Part shown: piece by piece, positions 49,409 through 60,090 of the stretch
Layout: every line of letters begins with the position of its first letter
Numbering within the stretch: the first letter of the stretch is position 1
Assembly (NCBI RefSeq): GCF_043944905.1
Contig: NZ_JBIMSN010000003.1
Span: forward strand, 62,001-126,000
Source of the DNA: Antrihabitans spumae
Lineage (GTDB): Bacteria; Actinomycetota; Actinomycetes; Mycobacteriales; Mycobacteriaceae
Direction: 5' to 3'
Length of the DNA stretch: 64,000 bases
The notes under the pieces: generated by a model
What the model saw: the letters and a program-made list of their open reading frames with translations, nothing else
The model's database searches: none
Told to the model about the DNA's origin: nothing
Made by a program: the position numbers and the translations under genes

Positions 49409-52400
49409 GTGCTAGACGTCAACTTCTTCGATGAACTCCGGATCGGCCTTGCTACCGCTGACGATATTCGTCAGTGGTCGTTCGGTGAGGTCAAGAAGCC
49501 GGAGACCATCAACTACCGCACGCTCAAGCCAGAGAAGGACGGCTTGTTCTGCGAGAAGATCTTCGGTCCCACACGGGACTGGGAATGCTACTGCGGCAAG
49601 TACAAGCGCGTGCGCTTCAAGGGCATCATCTGTGAGCGCTGCGGCGTCGAGGTGACCCGTGCGAAGGTTCGCCGCGAGCGGATGGGCCATATCGAGCTCG
49701 CCGCTCCGGTCACGCACATCTGGTACTTCAAGGGTGTGCCGTCGCGGTTGGGCTACCTGCTCGACCTCGCGCCGAAGGATCTGGAAAAGATCATCTACTT
49801 CGCCGCGTACGTCATCACGGCCGTCGACGACGAGCTGCGCCACAACGAGCTCTCCACTCTCGAAGCCGAGATGGAGGTCGAGAAGAAGGCTGTCGGCGAT
49901 CAGCGCGATGCCGATCTGGAGGCTCGTGCGCAGAAGCTCGAAGCCGATCTCGCCGAACTCGAAGCAGAGGGCGCGAAGTCCGATGTTCGTCGCAAGGTGA
50001 AGGACGGCGGCGAGCGCGAAATGCGTCAGCTGCGCGACCGTTCACAGCGCGAGCTGGATCGTCTCGACGAGATCTGGAGCACCTTCGTCAAGCTGTCTCC
50101 GAAGCAGCTCATCGTCGACGAAGTTCTCTACCGTGAGCTGATCGACCGCTACGGCGAGTACTTCACCGGCGCGATGGGCGCGGAGTCCATCCAGAAGCTG
50201 ATGCAGAACTTCGACATCCACGCCGAAGCGGAGATCCTCAGGGAGACCATCCGTAGCGGCAAGGGCCAGAAGAAGCTGCGTGCGCTCAAGCGTCTGAAGG
50301 TCGTTGCGGCCTTCCAGATGTCGGGCAACTCGCCGATGGGCATGGTTCTCGACGCTGTCCCGGTGATCCCGCCGGAGCTGCGTCCGATGGTTCAGCTCGA
50401 CGGTGGCCGTTTCGCGACGTCCGACCTCAACGATCTGTACCGCCGCGTGATCAACCGCAACAACCGCCTCAAGCGACTGATCGATCTCGGTGCTCCCGAG
50501 ATCATCGTCAACAACGAGAAGCGGATGTTGCAGGAGTCCGTCGACGCACTGTTCGACAACGGTCGTCGTGGACGTCCGGTCACCGGTCCGGGTAACCGCC
50601 CGCTGAAGTCGCTGAGCGATCTGCTCAAGGGCAAGCAGGGTCGTTTCCGTCAGAACCTGCTCGGTAAGCGCGTCGACTACTCGGGTCGTTCCGTGATCGT
50701 CGTCGGTCCTCAGCTGAAGCTGCACCAGTGTGGTCTGCCGAAGCTGATGGCACTCGAGCTGTTCAAGCCGTTCGTGATGAAGCGCCTGGTCGATCTCAAC
50801 CACGCGCAGAACATCAAGTCGGCAAAGCGCATGGTCGAGCGTCAGCGTTCGCAGGTGTGGGATGTTCTCGAAGAGGTCATCGCCGAGCACCCTGTGCTGC
50901 TGAACCGCGCACCTACGCTGCACCGCTTGGGTATTCAGGCATTCGAGCCACAGTTGGTCGAAGGCAAGGCAATTCAGCTGCACCCGCTCGTCTGTGAGGC
51001 GTTCAACGCCGACTTCGACGGTGACCAGATGGCCGTGCACCTTCCGCTGTCCGCCGAGGCTCAGGCCGAGGCGCGCATCCTGATGCTGTCGTCGAACAAC
51101 ATCCTCTCGCCGGCATCGGGTCGTCCGTTGGCCATGCCGCGTCTGGACATGGTTACGGGTCTGTACCACCTGACTCGTCTGCAGGACGACGCGGTTGGTT
51201 CGTACACCGCGGCAGGCACCGACCTGCCTGAGACGGGTGCGTACTCCTCGCCCGCCGAGGCACAGATGGCCGTCGATCGTGGCGCGCTGTCGGTTCGAGC
51301 GGCCATCAAGGTCCGCCTGACCCAGCAGCGTCCGTCCCGCGAAATCGAGGACAAGCTGTTCCCCGAGGGCTGGCGACGCGGCGACGCGTGGACCGCGGAA
51401 ACGACGCTCGGACGTGTGCTCTTCAACGAGCTGCTTCCGGCCGACTACCCGTTCGTCAACGAGCAGATGCCGAAGAAGCGTCAGGCAACGATCATCAACG
51501 ATCTCGCCGAGCGCTACCCGATGATCGTCGTTGCGCAGACCGTCGACAAGCTCAAGGACGCCGGCTTCTACTGGGCCACGCGTTCGGGTGTCACGATCTC
51601 GATGTCGGATGTTCTGGTTCCGCCGGAGAAGCCCGCCATCATGGAGGCGTTCGAGGCGCAGGCAGATCAGATCGAGCGCAAGTACCAGCGTGGCGCTTTG
51701 AACCACACGGAGCGCAACAGCGCGTTGGTCAAGATCTGGACCGAGGCGACCGACGAGGTCGGCAAGGCCATGGAGGCGCACTATCCCGACGACAACCCGA
51801 TCCCGATCATCGTGAAGTCCGGCGCCGCCGGCAACATGACTCAGGTTCGGTCGCTTGCGGGCATGAAGGGTCTGGTGACGAACCCGAAGGGTGAGTTCAT
51901 CCCGCGTCCGATCAAGTCTTCCTTCAAGGAAGGCCTGACCGTTCTCGAGTACTTCATCAACACCCACGGTGCTCGTAAGGGTCTGGCCGACACCGCGCTT
52001 CGTACCGCGGACTCGGGTTACCTGACCCGTCGTCTGGTCGACGTGTCGCAGGACGTCATCGTGCGCGAGCACGACTGTGGCACCGAGCGTGGCATCACGA
52101 CGCACATCGCCGAGAAGCAGGCCGACGGTTCACTGGTTCGCGACGCACATGTCGAGACCAGCACCTACGCCCGTACGTTGGCCGCGAATGCGGTCGACGC
52201 GGCAGGCAACGTTGTCGTCGAGCGTGGCGCCGATCTCGGCGATCCCGCGATCGACGCGCTCCTGGCAGCCGGTATCACCCAGGTGAAGGTGCGCTCCGTG
52301 CTCACCTGCACCACGGGCACGGGCGTCTGCGCAACGTGTTACGGCCGCTCGATGGCAACAGGCAAGCTCGTCGACATCGGCGAAGCGGTCGGCATCGTCG

Positions 52401-53365
52401 CCGCTCAGTCGATCGGTGAGCCCGGTACCCAGCTGACCATGCGTACCTTCCACCAGGGTGGTGTGGCCGGCGAGGACATCACGGGCGGTCTGCCTCGTGT
52501 GCAGGAGCTCTTCGAAGCTCGTGTGCCGAAGGGCAAGGCTCCGATTGCCGATGTGTCCGGACGGGTCCGCCTCGAGGACGACGATCGCTTCTACAAGATC
52601 ACCATCATCCCGGATGACGGTGGCGAGGAAGTTGTCTACGACAAGCTCTCGAAGCGGCAACGTCTGCGTGTCTTCAAGCACGACGACGGCTCCGAGCGTC
52701 TGCTCTCGGACGGCGACCATGTCGAGGTCGGCCAGCAGTTGCTGGAAGGCTCGGCGGATCCGCACGAGGTCCTGCGTGTCATGGGACCCCGCCAGGTGCA
52801 GATCCACCTCGTCAACGAGGTCCAGGAGGTGTACCGGAGCCAGGGTGTGTCGATCCACGACAAGCACATCGAGGTGATCGTTCGCCAGATGCTGCGTCGC
52901 GTGACGATCATCGATTCGGGTGCCACCGAGTTCCTGCCTGGTTCGCTCACCGAGCGTGCCGAGTTCGAGGCGAGCAACCGTCGCGTCGTCGCCGAGGGTG
53001 CTGAGCCCGCGGCAGGTCGTCCGGTGCTGATGGGTATCACTAAGGCGTCGCTCGCGACGGACTCGTGGCTCTCGGCAGCGTCGTTCCAGGAGACCACTCG
53101 TGTGCTTACCGATGCGGCGATCAACTGCCGCAGCGACAAGCTGATCGGTCTGAAGGAAAACGTGATCATCGGCAAGCTGATCCCTGCCGGTACCGGTATC
53201 AACCGTTACCGCAACATCCAGGTTCAGCCGACCGAAGAGGCACGTGCGGCCGCGTACGCGGTGCCGTCCTACGACGACCAGTACTACTCGCCCGAGGGCT
53301 TCGGCTCCGGAACGGGTGCTGCGGTTCCGTTGGACGACTACGGCTTCAGCAACGATTTCCGCTAG
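49409..53365 (+). CDS. rpoC: RNA polymerase subunit beta'
   Basis: 1318 residues from a GTG with AAAGGAAG upstream. Zinc-binding CYCGKYKRVRFKGIICERCG near residue 60, the Mg-chelating NADFDGDQMAVH at about residue 535, and the trigger-loop region with GEPGTQLTMRTFHQGG are all present, along with the actinobacterial helical insertion (about 150-230). Ends YGFSNDFR. The TAG stop begins stem-loop element copy 5, followed by a strong terminator. Confidence 0.98.
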   Translation: MLDVNFFDELRIGLATADDIRQWSFGEVKKPETINYRTLKPEKDGLFCEKIFGPTRDWECYCGKYKRVRFKGIICERCGVEVTRAKVRRERMGHIELAAPVTHIWYFKGVPSRLGYLLDLAPKDLEKIIYFAAYVITAVDDELRHNELSTLEAEMEVEKKAVGDQRDADLEARAQKLEADLAELEAEGAKSDVRRKVKDGGEREMRQLRDRSQRELDRLDEIWSTFVKLSPKQLIVDEVLYRELIDRYGEYFTGAMGAESIQKLMQNFDIHAEAEILRETIRSGKGQKKLRALKRLKVVAAFQMSGNSPMGMVLDAVPVIPPELRPMVQLDGGRFATSDLNDLYRRVINRNNRLKRLIDLGAPEIIVNNEKRMLQESVDALFDNGRRGRPVTGPGNRPLKSLSDLLKGKQGRFRQNLLGKRVDYSGRSVIVVGPQLKLHQCGLPKLMALELFKPFVMKRLVDLNHAQNIKSAKRMVERQRSQVWDVLEEVIAEHPVLLNRAPTLHRLGIQAFEPQLVEGKAIQLHPLVCEAFNADFDGDQMAVHLPLSAEAQAEARILMLSSNNILSPASGRPLAMPRLDMVTGLYHLTRLQDDAVGSYTAAGTDLPETGAYSSPAEAQMAVDRGALSVRAAIKVRLTQQRPSREIEDKLFPEGWRRGDAWTAETTLGRVLFNELLPADYPFVNEQMPKKRQATIINDLAERYPMIVVAQTVDKLKDAGFYWATRSGVTISMSDVLVPPEKPAIMEAFEAQADQIERKYQRGALNHTERNSALVKIWTEATDEVGKAMEAHYPDDNPIPIIVKSGAAGNMTQVRSLAGMKGLVTNPKGEFIPRPIKSSFKEGLTVLEYFINTHGARKGLADTALRTADSGYLTRRLVDVSQDVIVREHDCGTERGITTHIAEKQADGSLVRDAHVETSTYARTLAANAVDAAGNVVVERGADLGDPAIDALLAAGITQVKVRSVLTCTTGTGVCATCYGRSMATGKLVDIGEAVGIVAAQSIGEPGTQLTMRTFHQGGVAGEDITGGLPRVQELFEARVPKGKAPIADVSGRVRLEDDDRFYKITIIPDDGGEEVVYDKLSKRQRLRVFKHDDGSERLLSDGDHVEVGQQLLEGSADPHEVLRVMGPRQVQIHLVNEVQEVYRSQGVSIHDKHIEVIVRQMLRRVTIIDSGATEFLPGSLTERAEFEASNRRVVAEGAEPAAGRPVLMGITKASLATDSWLSAASFQETTRVLTDAAINCRSDKLIGLKENVIIGKLIPAGTGINRYRNIQVQPTEEARAAAYAVPSYDDQYYSPEGFGSGTGAAVPLDDYGFSNDFR

Positions 53366-53423
53366 GCGGCTCCGCCGCTTGTGAGTCTTTTTGGAGGTCA
53401 GGGCCTCCGAAAGGACGCACGAG
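53363..53423. repeat. Stop-codon stem-loop element, copy 5 (right end degraded)
   Basis: Arms CTTGTGAGTCTTTTTGG (53378-53394) and CCGAAAGGACGCACGAG (53407-53423), loop 12 bases. TAG at 53363-53365 is the rpoC stop. The right outer arm is missing and is replaced by the terminator hairpin. Confidence 0.82.
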
Positions 53424-53426
53424 CAG

Positions 53427-53493
53427 AGGCCCCCAATCCCGAAAGGGACTGGGGGCCTTTGCCTATCCCCAGTCCCTTCGGGATTGGGGGCCT
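53427..53493. terminator. Double terminator between rpoC and the aldo/keto reductase gene
   Basis: First hairpin: GGCCCCCAATCCC, loop GAAA, GGGACTGGGGGCC, then TTT. Second: CCCCAGTCCC, loop TTC, GGGATTGGGG, then GCCTT. The two are also inverted copies of each other, so alternative pairing between them and termination in both directions are possible. Confidence 0.88.
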
Positions 53494-53509
53494 TGTGCTT
53501 GGTTCTGCC

Positions 53510-54538
53510 TTACTTTTCGCTATCCAACGACGCGAATTGTGCTGCTGCGTAACGTTCGCCCGCCACTTCGTCGGCGGGGACGGCTTTTTCGATCTCGGCG
53601 AGTTCGGTTGTCGAAAGCTGGACAGCGAGCGCGGCTTTCGACTCCTCCCACCGTGCGCGTGTGCGGGCGCCGAGGACAGGGACAATGTCGTCACCCTGAG
53701 CGAGGACCCACGCGATGGCGAGTTGTGCGACGCTGACGCCGTGGCCCTCGGCGATCGTGGCCAGGGTCTCGACCAGCTTCAGGTTTCGGTCGAGATTGTC
53801 GCCCTGGAAACGGGGGCTGTGTGCACGAAAGTCATGTGCGCCGAACGTCTTTCCCGAACGCACTGCATCGCTCAACAGTCCGCGCGACAGAACGCCGTAT
53901 GCGGTGATGCCGATGCCGAGCTCGCGGGTTGTCGCCAGGATTCGGTTCTCGATGCTACGAGAAACTATGGAGTATTCGATCTGCAGATCCGCGATCGGTG
54001 CGGTCGCTGCGGCCCGGCGAATCGTCTCCTCACCGACCTCCGAGAGTCCGATGTGCTTGACGTAGCCGGCGTCGACAAGTTCGGCGATCGCACCGACGGT
54101 GTCTTCGATCGGCACGGTCGGATCCAGGCGGGCTGGGCGATAGATGTCGATGTGATCGACGCCCAACCGCTGCAGCGAGTACGTGACGAAGTTCTTCGTC
54201 GCTTCGGGACGAGCGTCGAAACCGTTCCATGATCCATCCGGCCCACGCAGCGCGCCGAATTTGACGCTCAGCAGATAGTCCTCGCGAGGTCGATCGGCGA
54301 GCGCCTTCCCGATCAGCGCTTCGTTGTGGCCGGATCCGTAGAAGTCGCCGGTGTCGACGAGGTTGGCGCCCGAGTCGAGGGCCGCGTGAATGGTTGCTGT
54401 CGATTCGGCGTCGTCGGCAGGTCCGTACGATCCGGACATTCCCATGGCGCCGAGTCCGATACGGCCGACGGTCGGACCGGTGTGCCCGAGTCGAACAGTG
54501 GCGATAGCTGCTTCGTTCGATGTCTGTGTGTTCGTCAT
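53510..54538 (-). CDS. Aldo/keto reductase
   Basis: 342 residues. TIM-barrel oxidoreductase: GLGAMGMSGSYGPADDAEST, catalytic Asp/Tyr in LVDTGDFYGSGHNEALIGKA, Lys in LLSVKFGALRG; in the strand with the usual catalytic His it reads IDIYRPARLD, the YxPAR variant of the YajO/AKR11-13-like group. C-terminal NADPH-binding part: VPVLGARTRARWEES. Substrate unknown. Divergent from the MmyB-like regulator gene. Confidence 0.9.
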   Translation of the reverse strand: MTNTQTSNEAAIATVRLGHTGPTVGRIGLGAMGMSGSYGPADDAESTATIHAALDSGANLVDTGDFYGSGHNEALIGKALADRPREDYLLSVKFGALRGPDGSWNGFDARPEATKNFVTYSLQRLGVDHIDIYRPARLDPTVPIEDTVGAIAELVDAGYVKHIGLSEVGEETIRRAAATAPIADLQIEYSIVSRSIENRILATTRELGIGITAYGVLSRGLLSDAVRSGKTFGAHDFRAHSPRFQGDNLDRNLKLVETLATIAEGHGVSVAQLAIAWVLAQGDDIVPVLGARTRARWEESKAALAVQLSTTELAEIEKAVPADEVAGERYAAAQFASLDSEK

Positions 54539-54635
54539 GGTTCCACCATCGTCCGGTTGCGTCGCCGCCGGCAGAGACGGTCTATCGGGGGATCGGCGAT
54601 CCCTGGCAGGGCTCGGGGGTCTGTAGGACAGTGGA

Positions 54636-55483
54636 ATGATGGACAGACCCGAGCTCGCCGACTTCCTGCGTCGACGCCGCGAACAGTTGGTACCGTCCGA
54701 CGTCGGTCTGCCGCCGGGTGTTCGACGCCGGACCCCTGGGTTGCGTCGCGACGAGGTTGCCTCGCTTGCCGGTATGTCGACCGACTACTACACCCGCCTC
54801 GAGCAAGCACGTGGACCGCACCCGTCGTTGCAGGTGCTCGGCGCTCTGGCCCGGGCGCTGCGCCTGACTGACGACGAGCGTGATCATCTGTACTGGTTGG
54901 ATATTCGGCGCCGGTGCGGGGCGCTGGCGACAAGCACATCGGGCCGGGGATGTTGAACATTCTGGCGAAGCTGGACGACGTACCTGCCGCTGTGGTCTCG
55001 GATCTCAGCGAGATCCTCGTGCAGAACCCGATGCACGTTGTGCTTTTCGGCGACGCCAGGGAGTACCGAGGCCTCGAGCGCTACCACTTCTGGCGCTACT
55101 TCATGAACCCAGGGGGTCGCGGTATGTTTCCGCAAGAGGACTGGGATTACCTGAGCCGCAGGAACGTTGCGGATCTCCGTGCCACATCGGCGCGTCGTTC
55201 GGGCGACGAAGACGTCGTCGAATTGGTCGGCAGCTTGCGCTCGGCAAGTGCGGAGTTCGAGAGTTTGTGGACCGAACACGAAGTCTCCGTACGTGTTTCC
55301 GACGTCAAGCGGATCCAGCACCGCGAGGTGGGACTCGTGGAAGTGATTTGCGAGAAGCTGCTGACACCCAACGCCGCGCAGCAGTTGCTGGTCTATTCAC
55401 CCCGACCCGGCACCGATGCACGCGACAAGCTCGACCTTCTTCGTGTCGTCGGTACGCAGTCGATGAGCGTTACTCTGGAATGA
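54636..55483 (+). pseudogene. MmyB-like XRE-family regulator with one frameshift
   Basis: The first frame (54636 on) encodes the HTH: ELADFLRRRREQLVPSDVGL, then RRTPGLRRDEVASLAGMSTD and YYTRLEQARGPHPSLQVLGA. After DERDHLYWL (about 54900) the family sequence continues in the -1 frame: APVRGAGDKHIGPGMLNIL, then ILVQNPMHVVLFGDAREYRG and the MmyB-like ligand domain to the TGA at 55481. A single missing base near 54897-54906 explains it; restored length is about 282 residues. Draft error or true inactivation cannot be separated here. It probably regulates the divergent aldo/keto reductase. Confidence 0.82.
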
Positions 55484-55504
55484 CTACCGACGGAGGAGCT
55501 CACC

Positions 55505-55708
55505 ATGCCAGGTAAAGGTATCGACCGGAACCGGACGCGCTCCGCTCTGGAGACGATCAAGGACAGCCCGACCATCACCCTGATCGCTCTGTCCCCGGCG
55601 ATCGTCTTGTTCGCACTCGTTTGGTGGATCGGTGGTCTGGGCTGGGCCGTCCTCGCGTTGATCGCGCTCGGCGTGCTCGGTGTCGTCGGCGTGAAATACC
55701 TCCGCTAG
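55505..55708 (+). CDS. Small membrane protein, 67 residues
   Basis: ATG 55505 is preceded by GGAGGAG. A basic N-terminus (MPGKGIDRNRTRSALETIKD) is followed by two closely spaced membrane segments (TLIALSPAIVLFALVWWIGG and AVLALIALGVLGVVGVKYL). No family recognised. It ends with TAG followed by GCGGCGTGGGCTA, which joins the ATPase stop. Confidence 0.65.
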   Translation: MPGKGIDRNRTRSALETIKDSPTITLIALSPAIVLFALVWWIGGLGWAVLALIALGVLGVVGVKYLR

Positions 55709-55718
55709 GCGGCGTGGG

Positions 55719-56831
<1,113 letters not shown>

Positions 56832-56876
56832 GGTGGTTGCTCCTAGTGTGCAGACGAAAGATGTTGGGGGAGTGTG

Positions 56877-57767
56877 CTATTTGATGGCGCCGAACGACAG
56901 GCCGCGCACGAGCTTGTTCTGTGCGAACCAGCCTGCGAGCACGACCGGCAGTGCGGTGAGTACGGCAGCTGCCGACAGTTCCGCCCAGTAGAGGCCCTGG
57001 CCGGTGATGAAGCCGACGAGGAAGACCGGAATCGTCTGAGCCTGAACGGCTGTCAGGTTCACCGCGAAGAAGAATTCGTTCCACGAGAAGATCACGCAGA
57101 TCAGGGCGGTCGCGGCGATACCGGGAGACACCAACGGCAGGATCACTTCGCGGACCGCTCGCCAGAGGCTGGCGCCGTCCATGCTGGCGGCCTCGAGCAG
57201 CTCGCTGGGTACTTCGAGGAAGAACGATCGCATCATCCAGACGGCGATGGGTAGATTCATTGCCGTGTAGAGGATTACGAGTGTCCAGACGTTGTCGAGC
57301 ATGCCGATGTCGCCGACGATCACGTACAGCGGAATGATCACAGCGACTACGGGAAGCATCTTTGTGCTGATAAAGAAGAACAGAGCGTCCTTGGTGCCTT
57401 TGACGGGCCGCAGGGAGAGTGCGAACGCTGCGGGGACGCCGAGCAGCAGGACCAGCATCGTCGAAATGCCGGTCGCGAAAGCCGAATTCATCAACGTCGT
57501 ACCGATCCCGCTCGACAGCACGGATCGGAACTGTTCGAGGGTCGGGGTGAAGATGACCGATGGCGGATCGGTGTACGCATCGCTCTCCTGTTTGAACGCG
57601 GTGAGCACCATCCACAGGACCGGGAAGAAGAATCCGAGTCCCACGATCCAGGCGACGACCGACCAGATCGAGTCGCGACTCCACCGGCGCTTCTGCTTGG
57701 CCTTCTTGGCAATCGCGGCTGTGTCCGTGGCGGTCTCGGCAGCGGTTTTGTTCAGCACGGTACTCAT
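56877..57767 (-). CDS. Polyol/sugar ABC permease, MalG/SmoG type
   Basis: 296 residues from ATG 57767, whose A is shared with the stop of the upstream permease (TGATG). Six membrane helices after a 45-residue cytoplasmic start; the EAA loop is ELLEAASMDGASLWRAVREV with the conserved G..D..A pattern, followed by ILPLVSPGIAATALICVIFS. With its partner it forms the channel of a CUT1-type importer. Confidence 0.92.
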   Translation of the reverse strand: MSTVLNKTAAETATDTAAIAKKAKQKRRWSRDSIWSVVAWIVGLGFFFPVLWMVLTAFKQESDAYTDPPSVIFTPTLEQFRSVLSSGIGTTLMNSAFATGISTMLVLLLGVPAAFALSLRPVKGTKDALFFFISTKMLPVVAVIIPLYVIVGDIGMLDNVWTLVILYTAMNLPIAVWMMRSFFLEVPSELLEAASMDGASLWRAVREVILPLVSPGIAATALICVIFSWNEFFFAVNLTAVQAQTIPVFLVGFITGQGLYWAELSAAAVLTALPVVLAGWFAQNKLVRGLSFGAIK

Positions 57768-58714
57768 CAGGCTGCCTCCTCGGCTCCGGTGAAGCTCTTG
57801 AAGATCAAGCGCAGTGCCAACGTCGAAATGATGATGGTGGCAACAACTGTCACGACACCCATCGCTGCCGCCTGGCCGATGTCGAAGCCGAGGAAGGCGC
57901 GTTGATAGATGTAATAGGGCAGGTTCGAGCTTGCGACACCTGGTCCGCCCGACGTCATCATGTAGACCGCGTCGAAGGTATTGACGAGGTAGACGGCCCC
58001 GAGGACGGCGCCCAACTCGATGAATCGACGGAGGTGCGGCAGCGTCAGCTCGCGGAACAGTTTGAAGGAACCGGCGCCGTCGACGCGTGCGGCCTCCATG
58101 ATGTCGCGTGGCATCGATTGCAGCCCAGCGAGAATCAGCAACATCATAAACGGCGTCCACTGCCACACGAGGTCGGCCATGACCGACGCCAGCGGGTACT
58201 TACTGATCCAGTCGACCTGCCCGACGCCGAACGGTTTCAGGACGAAGTTGATGAGACCGTAGACCGGGTCGAGCATCGTCGTCTTCCAGATCAGCGCCGC
58301 CGCAACGGGAGTCACAAGGAAGGGCGTGATCAGCAGCGTCCGCACGATGCCCCGACCGAAGAATTGGCGGTCGAGCAACAATGCAAGCAGCAGGCCGAGG
58401 ATCACCGAGATGATGACGGTCCCGACGATCATGATCACCGTGTTGAGGGCGACCTCACGAAACTGACTGTCCTTGAAGACATCGACGTAGTTGTTGAGCC
58501 AGTTGAATTTTCGCGAACCCGGGCGGACGAGGTTCCAGGATTGCGTCGAGTAGTACAGCGTGACGAGGAACGGAATCTGCGTGATCACGATCATAAAGAT
58601 CAGCGCTGGCAGCAGCGGTCCACGTAGGCGCCATTTCTCGGCACGGGTGACGTGATCGCGCTTGGACCTCAGTTTCGGCGCCGGTTCGGCTTCGGGCGCG
58701 GTAGCGGCCGCCAC
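57767..58714 (-). CDS. Polyol/sugar ABC permease, MalF/SmoF type
   Basis: 315 residues from a GTG (VAAATAPEAEPAPKLRSKRD). Six helices beginning PALIFMIVITQIPFLVTLYY; EAA loop DIMEAARVDGAGSFKLFREL. No alternative start lies between it and the binding-protein stop, 24 bp upstream. First permease of the operon. Confidence 0.92.
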   Translation of the reverse strand: MAAATAPEAEPAPKLRSKRDHVTRAEKWRLRGPLLPALIFMIVITQIPFLVTLYYSTQSWNLVRPGSRKFNWLNNYVDVFKDSQFREVALNTVIMIVGTVIISVILGLLLALLLDRQFFGRGIVRTLLITPFLVTPVAAALIWKTTMLDPVYGLINFVLKPFGVGQVDWISKYPLASVMADLVWQWTPFMMLLILAGLQSMPRDIMEAARVDGAGSFKLFRELTLPHLRRFIELGAVLGAVYLVNTFDAVYMMTSGGPGVASSNLPYYIYQRAFLGFDIGQAAAMGVVTVVATIIISTLALRLIFKSFTGAEEAA

Positions 58715-58737
58715 TTCTGTTGTTGCCCTTGATATGG

Positions 58738-60090
58738 CTACTGTGCCTCCTGATAGGTCTTGCCGACCACCTCGGCATACTGCTGTGCTTGTTCGAGTGC
58801 GTCCTCGACGCTGATGCGTCCGGCTACGGCTGCACTGATCTGCTGACTGACCCGTGTTCCCAGATCTTGGAATTCAGGGATCGTGAGGAACTGGACTCCG
58901 GTGTAGGGCACGGGCTGCACGGTCGGACGTTCTGGATCCGCCTTTTCCATCGCCGAGAGAGTCGGCGGTCCGTATGCCGCAGCGGCTTCCTTGTACTCGG
59001 GAATCTCGTAGGTCGACAGCCGACTGCCTGGCGGTACTCGCTCCCAGCCGAGCTGTTCGCCGACGTTGCGCAGATACTCTTTGCTGGTCATCCACGCCAC
59101 GAACTTCCAAGCCTCGTCGGGCCTTTCGCTCGTCTTGGGAATGCCGAGCGACCAGGAGTACAGCCAACCGTTGTCGCTCTTTGCCGCCGATGGTGCCGGC
59201 GCGTAGCCGATCTTCCCGACAACCTTGCTCGACGACGGGTCCTCGAGCACCGAGACCGCGGCGGTGGAGTCGTACCACATCGCGGTATTGCCCTGCGAGA
59301 GCTGAGTCGCGCATTCGCTGAAGCCGCTCGTCGCGGCGCCGGGTTGACCGTAGTCGCGCACCGTGTCCACGTAGAAGTTCACTGCGCGAACAACTTCCGG
59401 ACTGGTCAGCTGTGCGTTCCAGTTCTCGTCGAACCAGCGTCCGCCGAAGGCGTTGATGACGGTGTCGAGCGGTGCGAGTACCTCGCCCCAGCCGGGCTTG
59501 CCGCGGAGGCAGATGCCGGAGAGGTTGCCTGGATCGTTCAACTTCGCGGCGTAACCGGCCACTTCCTCCCAGGTCGGCTCGGCGGGCATCGTCAGTCCGG
59601 CCTGTTCGAAGAGGTCCTTGCGGTACATCAGGAACGACGATTCACCGTAGAACGGGACCGAGTACATGCTGCCCTCGTACGACAGTGACTTCTTCAGGGA
59701 TGGAATGAAGTCGTCTTCGTCGTAGCCGGGCGTCTGCTTCGCGTAGTCGGAAAGATTGGTGAGCCAACCGTTCTCGGCCCACTGCGGAGTTTCGTAGTTG
59801 CTGATCATCACGACGTCGAACTCACCGCCGCCGGTCGCGACGGACGCGGTGATTTTGGCGCGCGCTTCGTTCTCCGACAGGGACACGAACTTGAGCTTGA
59901 TGCCTGGGTTGTCGCGCTCGAACTCGTCGGACAGCTTGATGGCGTCCTGCATCTGCGAGTTCGAGATGATCGCAACCGTGACCGTGTCACCGCCGCCGCC
60001 TGTGAAGGAACCGGCGCCTGCGCAGCCTGCAACGGTGATCGCGGTGGTCATCGCGAGCGCTGTTGCGACCAACTTCGATCGGGGTTTCAT
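58738..60090 (-). CDS. Extracellular polyol/sugar-binding lipoprotein
   Basis: 450 residues from ATG 60090 with AGGAGGA nine bases upstream. Signal peptide with lipobox ending at Cys23 (ITVAGC). Family 1 solute-binding protein: FERDNPGIKLKFVSLSENEA, VVMISNYETPQWAENGWLTN, and aromatic residues (WGEVLAPLDTVINAFGGRWF) that could stack on sugars. It delivers substrate to the two permeases. The start overlaps the regulator stop by four bases (ATGA). Confidence 0.93.
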   Translation of the reverse strand: MKPRSKLVATALAMTTAITVAGCAGAGSFTGGGGDTVTVAIISNSQMQDAIKLSDEFERDNPGIKLKFVSLSENEARAKITASVATGGGEFDVVMISNYETPQWAENGWLTNLSDYAKQTPGYDEDDFIPSLKKSLSYEGSMYSVPFYGESSFLMYRKDLFEQAGLTMPAEPTWEEVAGYAAKLNDPGNLSGICLRGKPGWGEVLAPLDTVINAFGGRWFDENWNAQLTSPEVVRAVNFYVDTVRDYGQPGAATSGFSECATQLSQGNTAMWYDSTAAVSVLEDPSSSKVVGKIGYAPAPSAAKSDNGWLYSWSLGIPKTSERPDEAWKFVAWMTSKEYLRNVGEQLGWERVPPGSRLSTYEIPEYKEAAAAYGPPTLSAMEKADPERPTVQPVPYTGVQFLTIPEFQDLGTRVSQQISAAVAGRISVEDALEQAQQYAEVVGKTYQEAQ

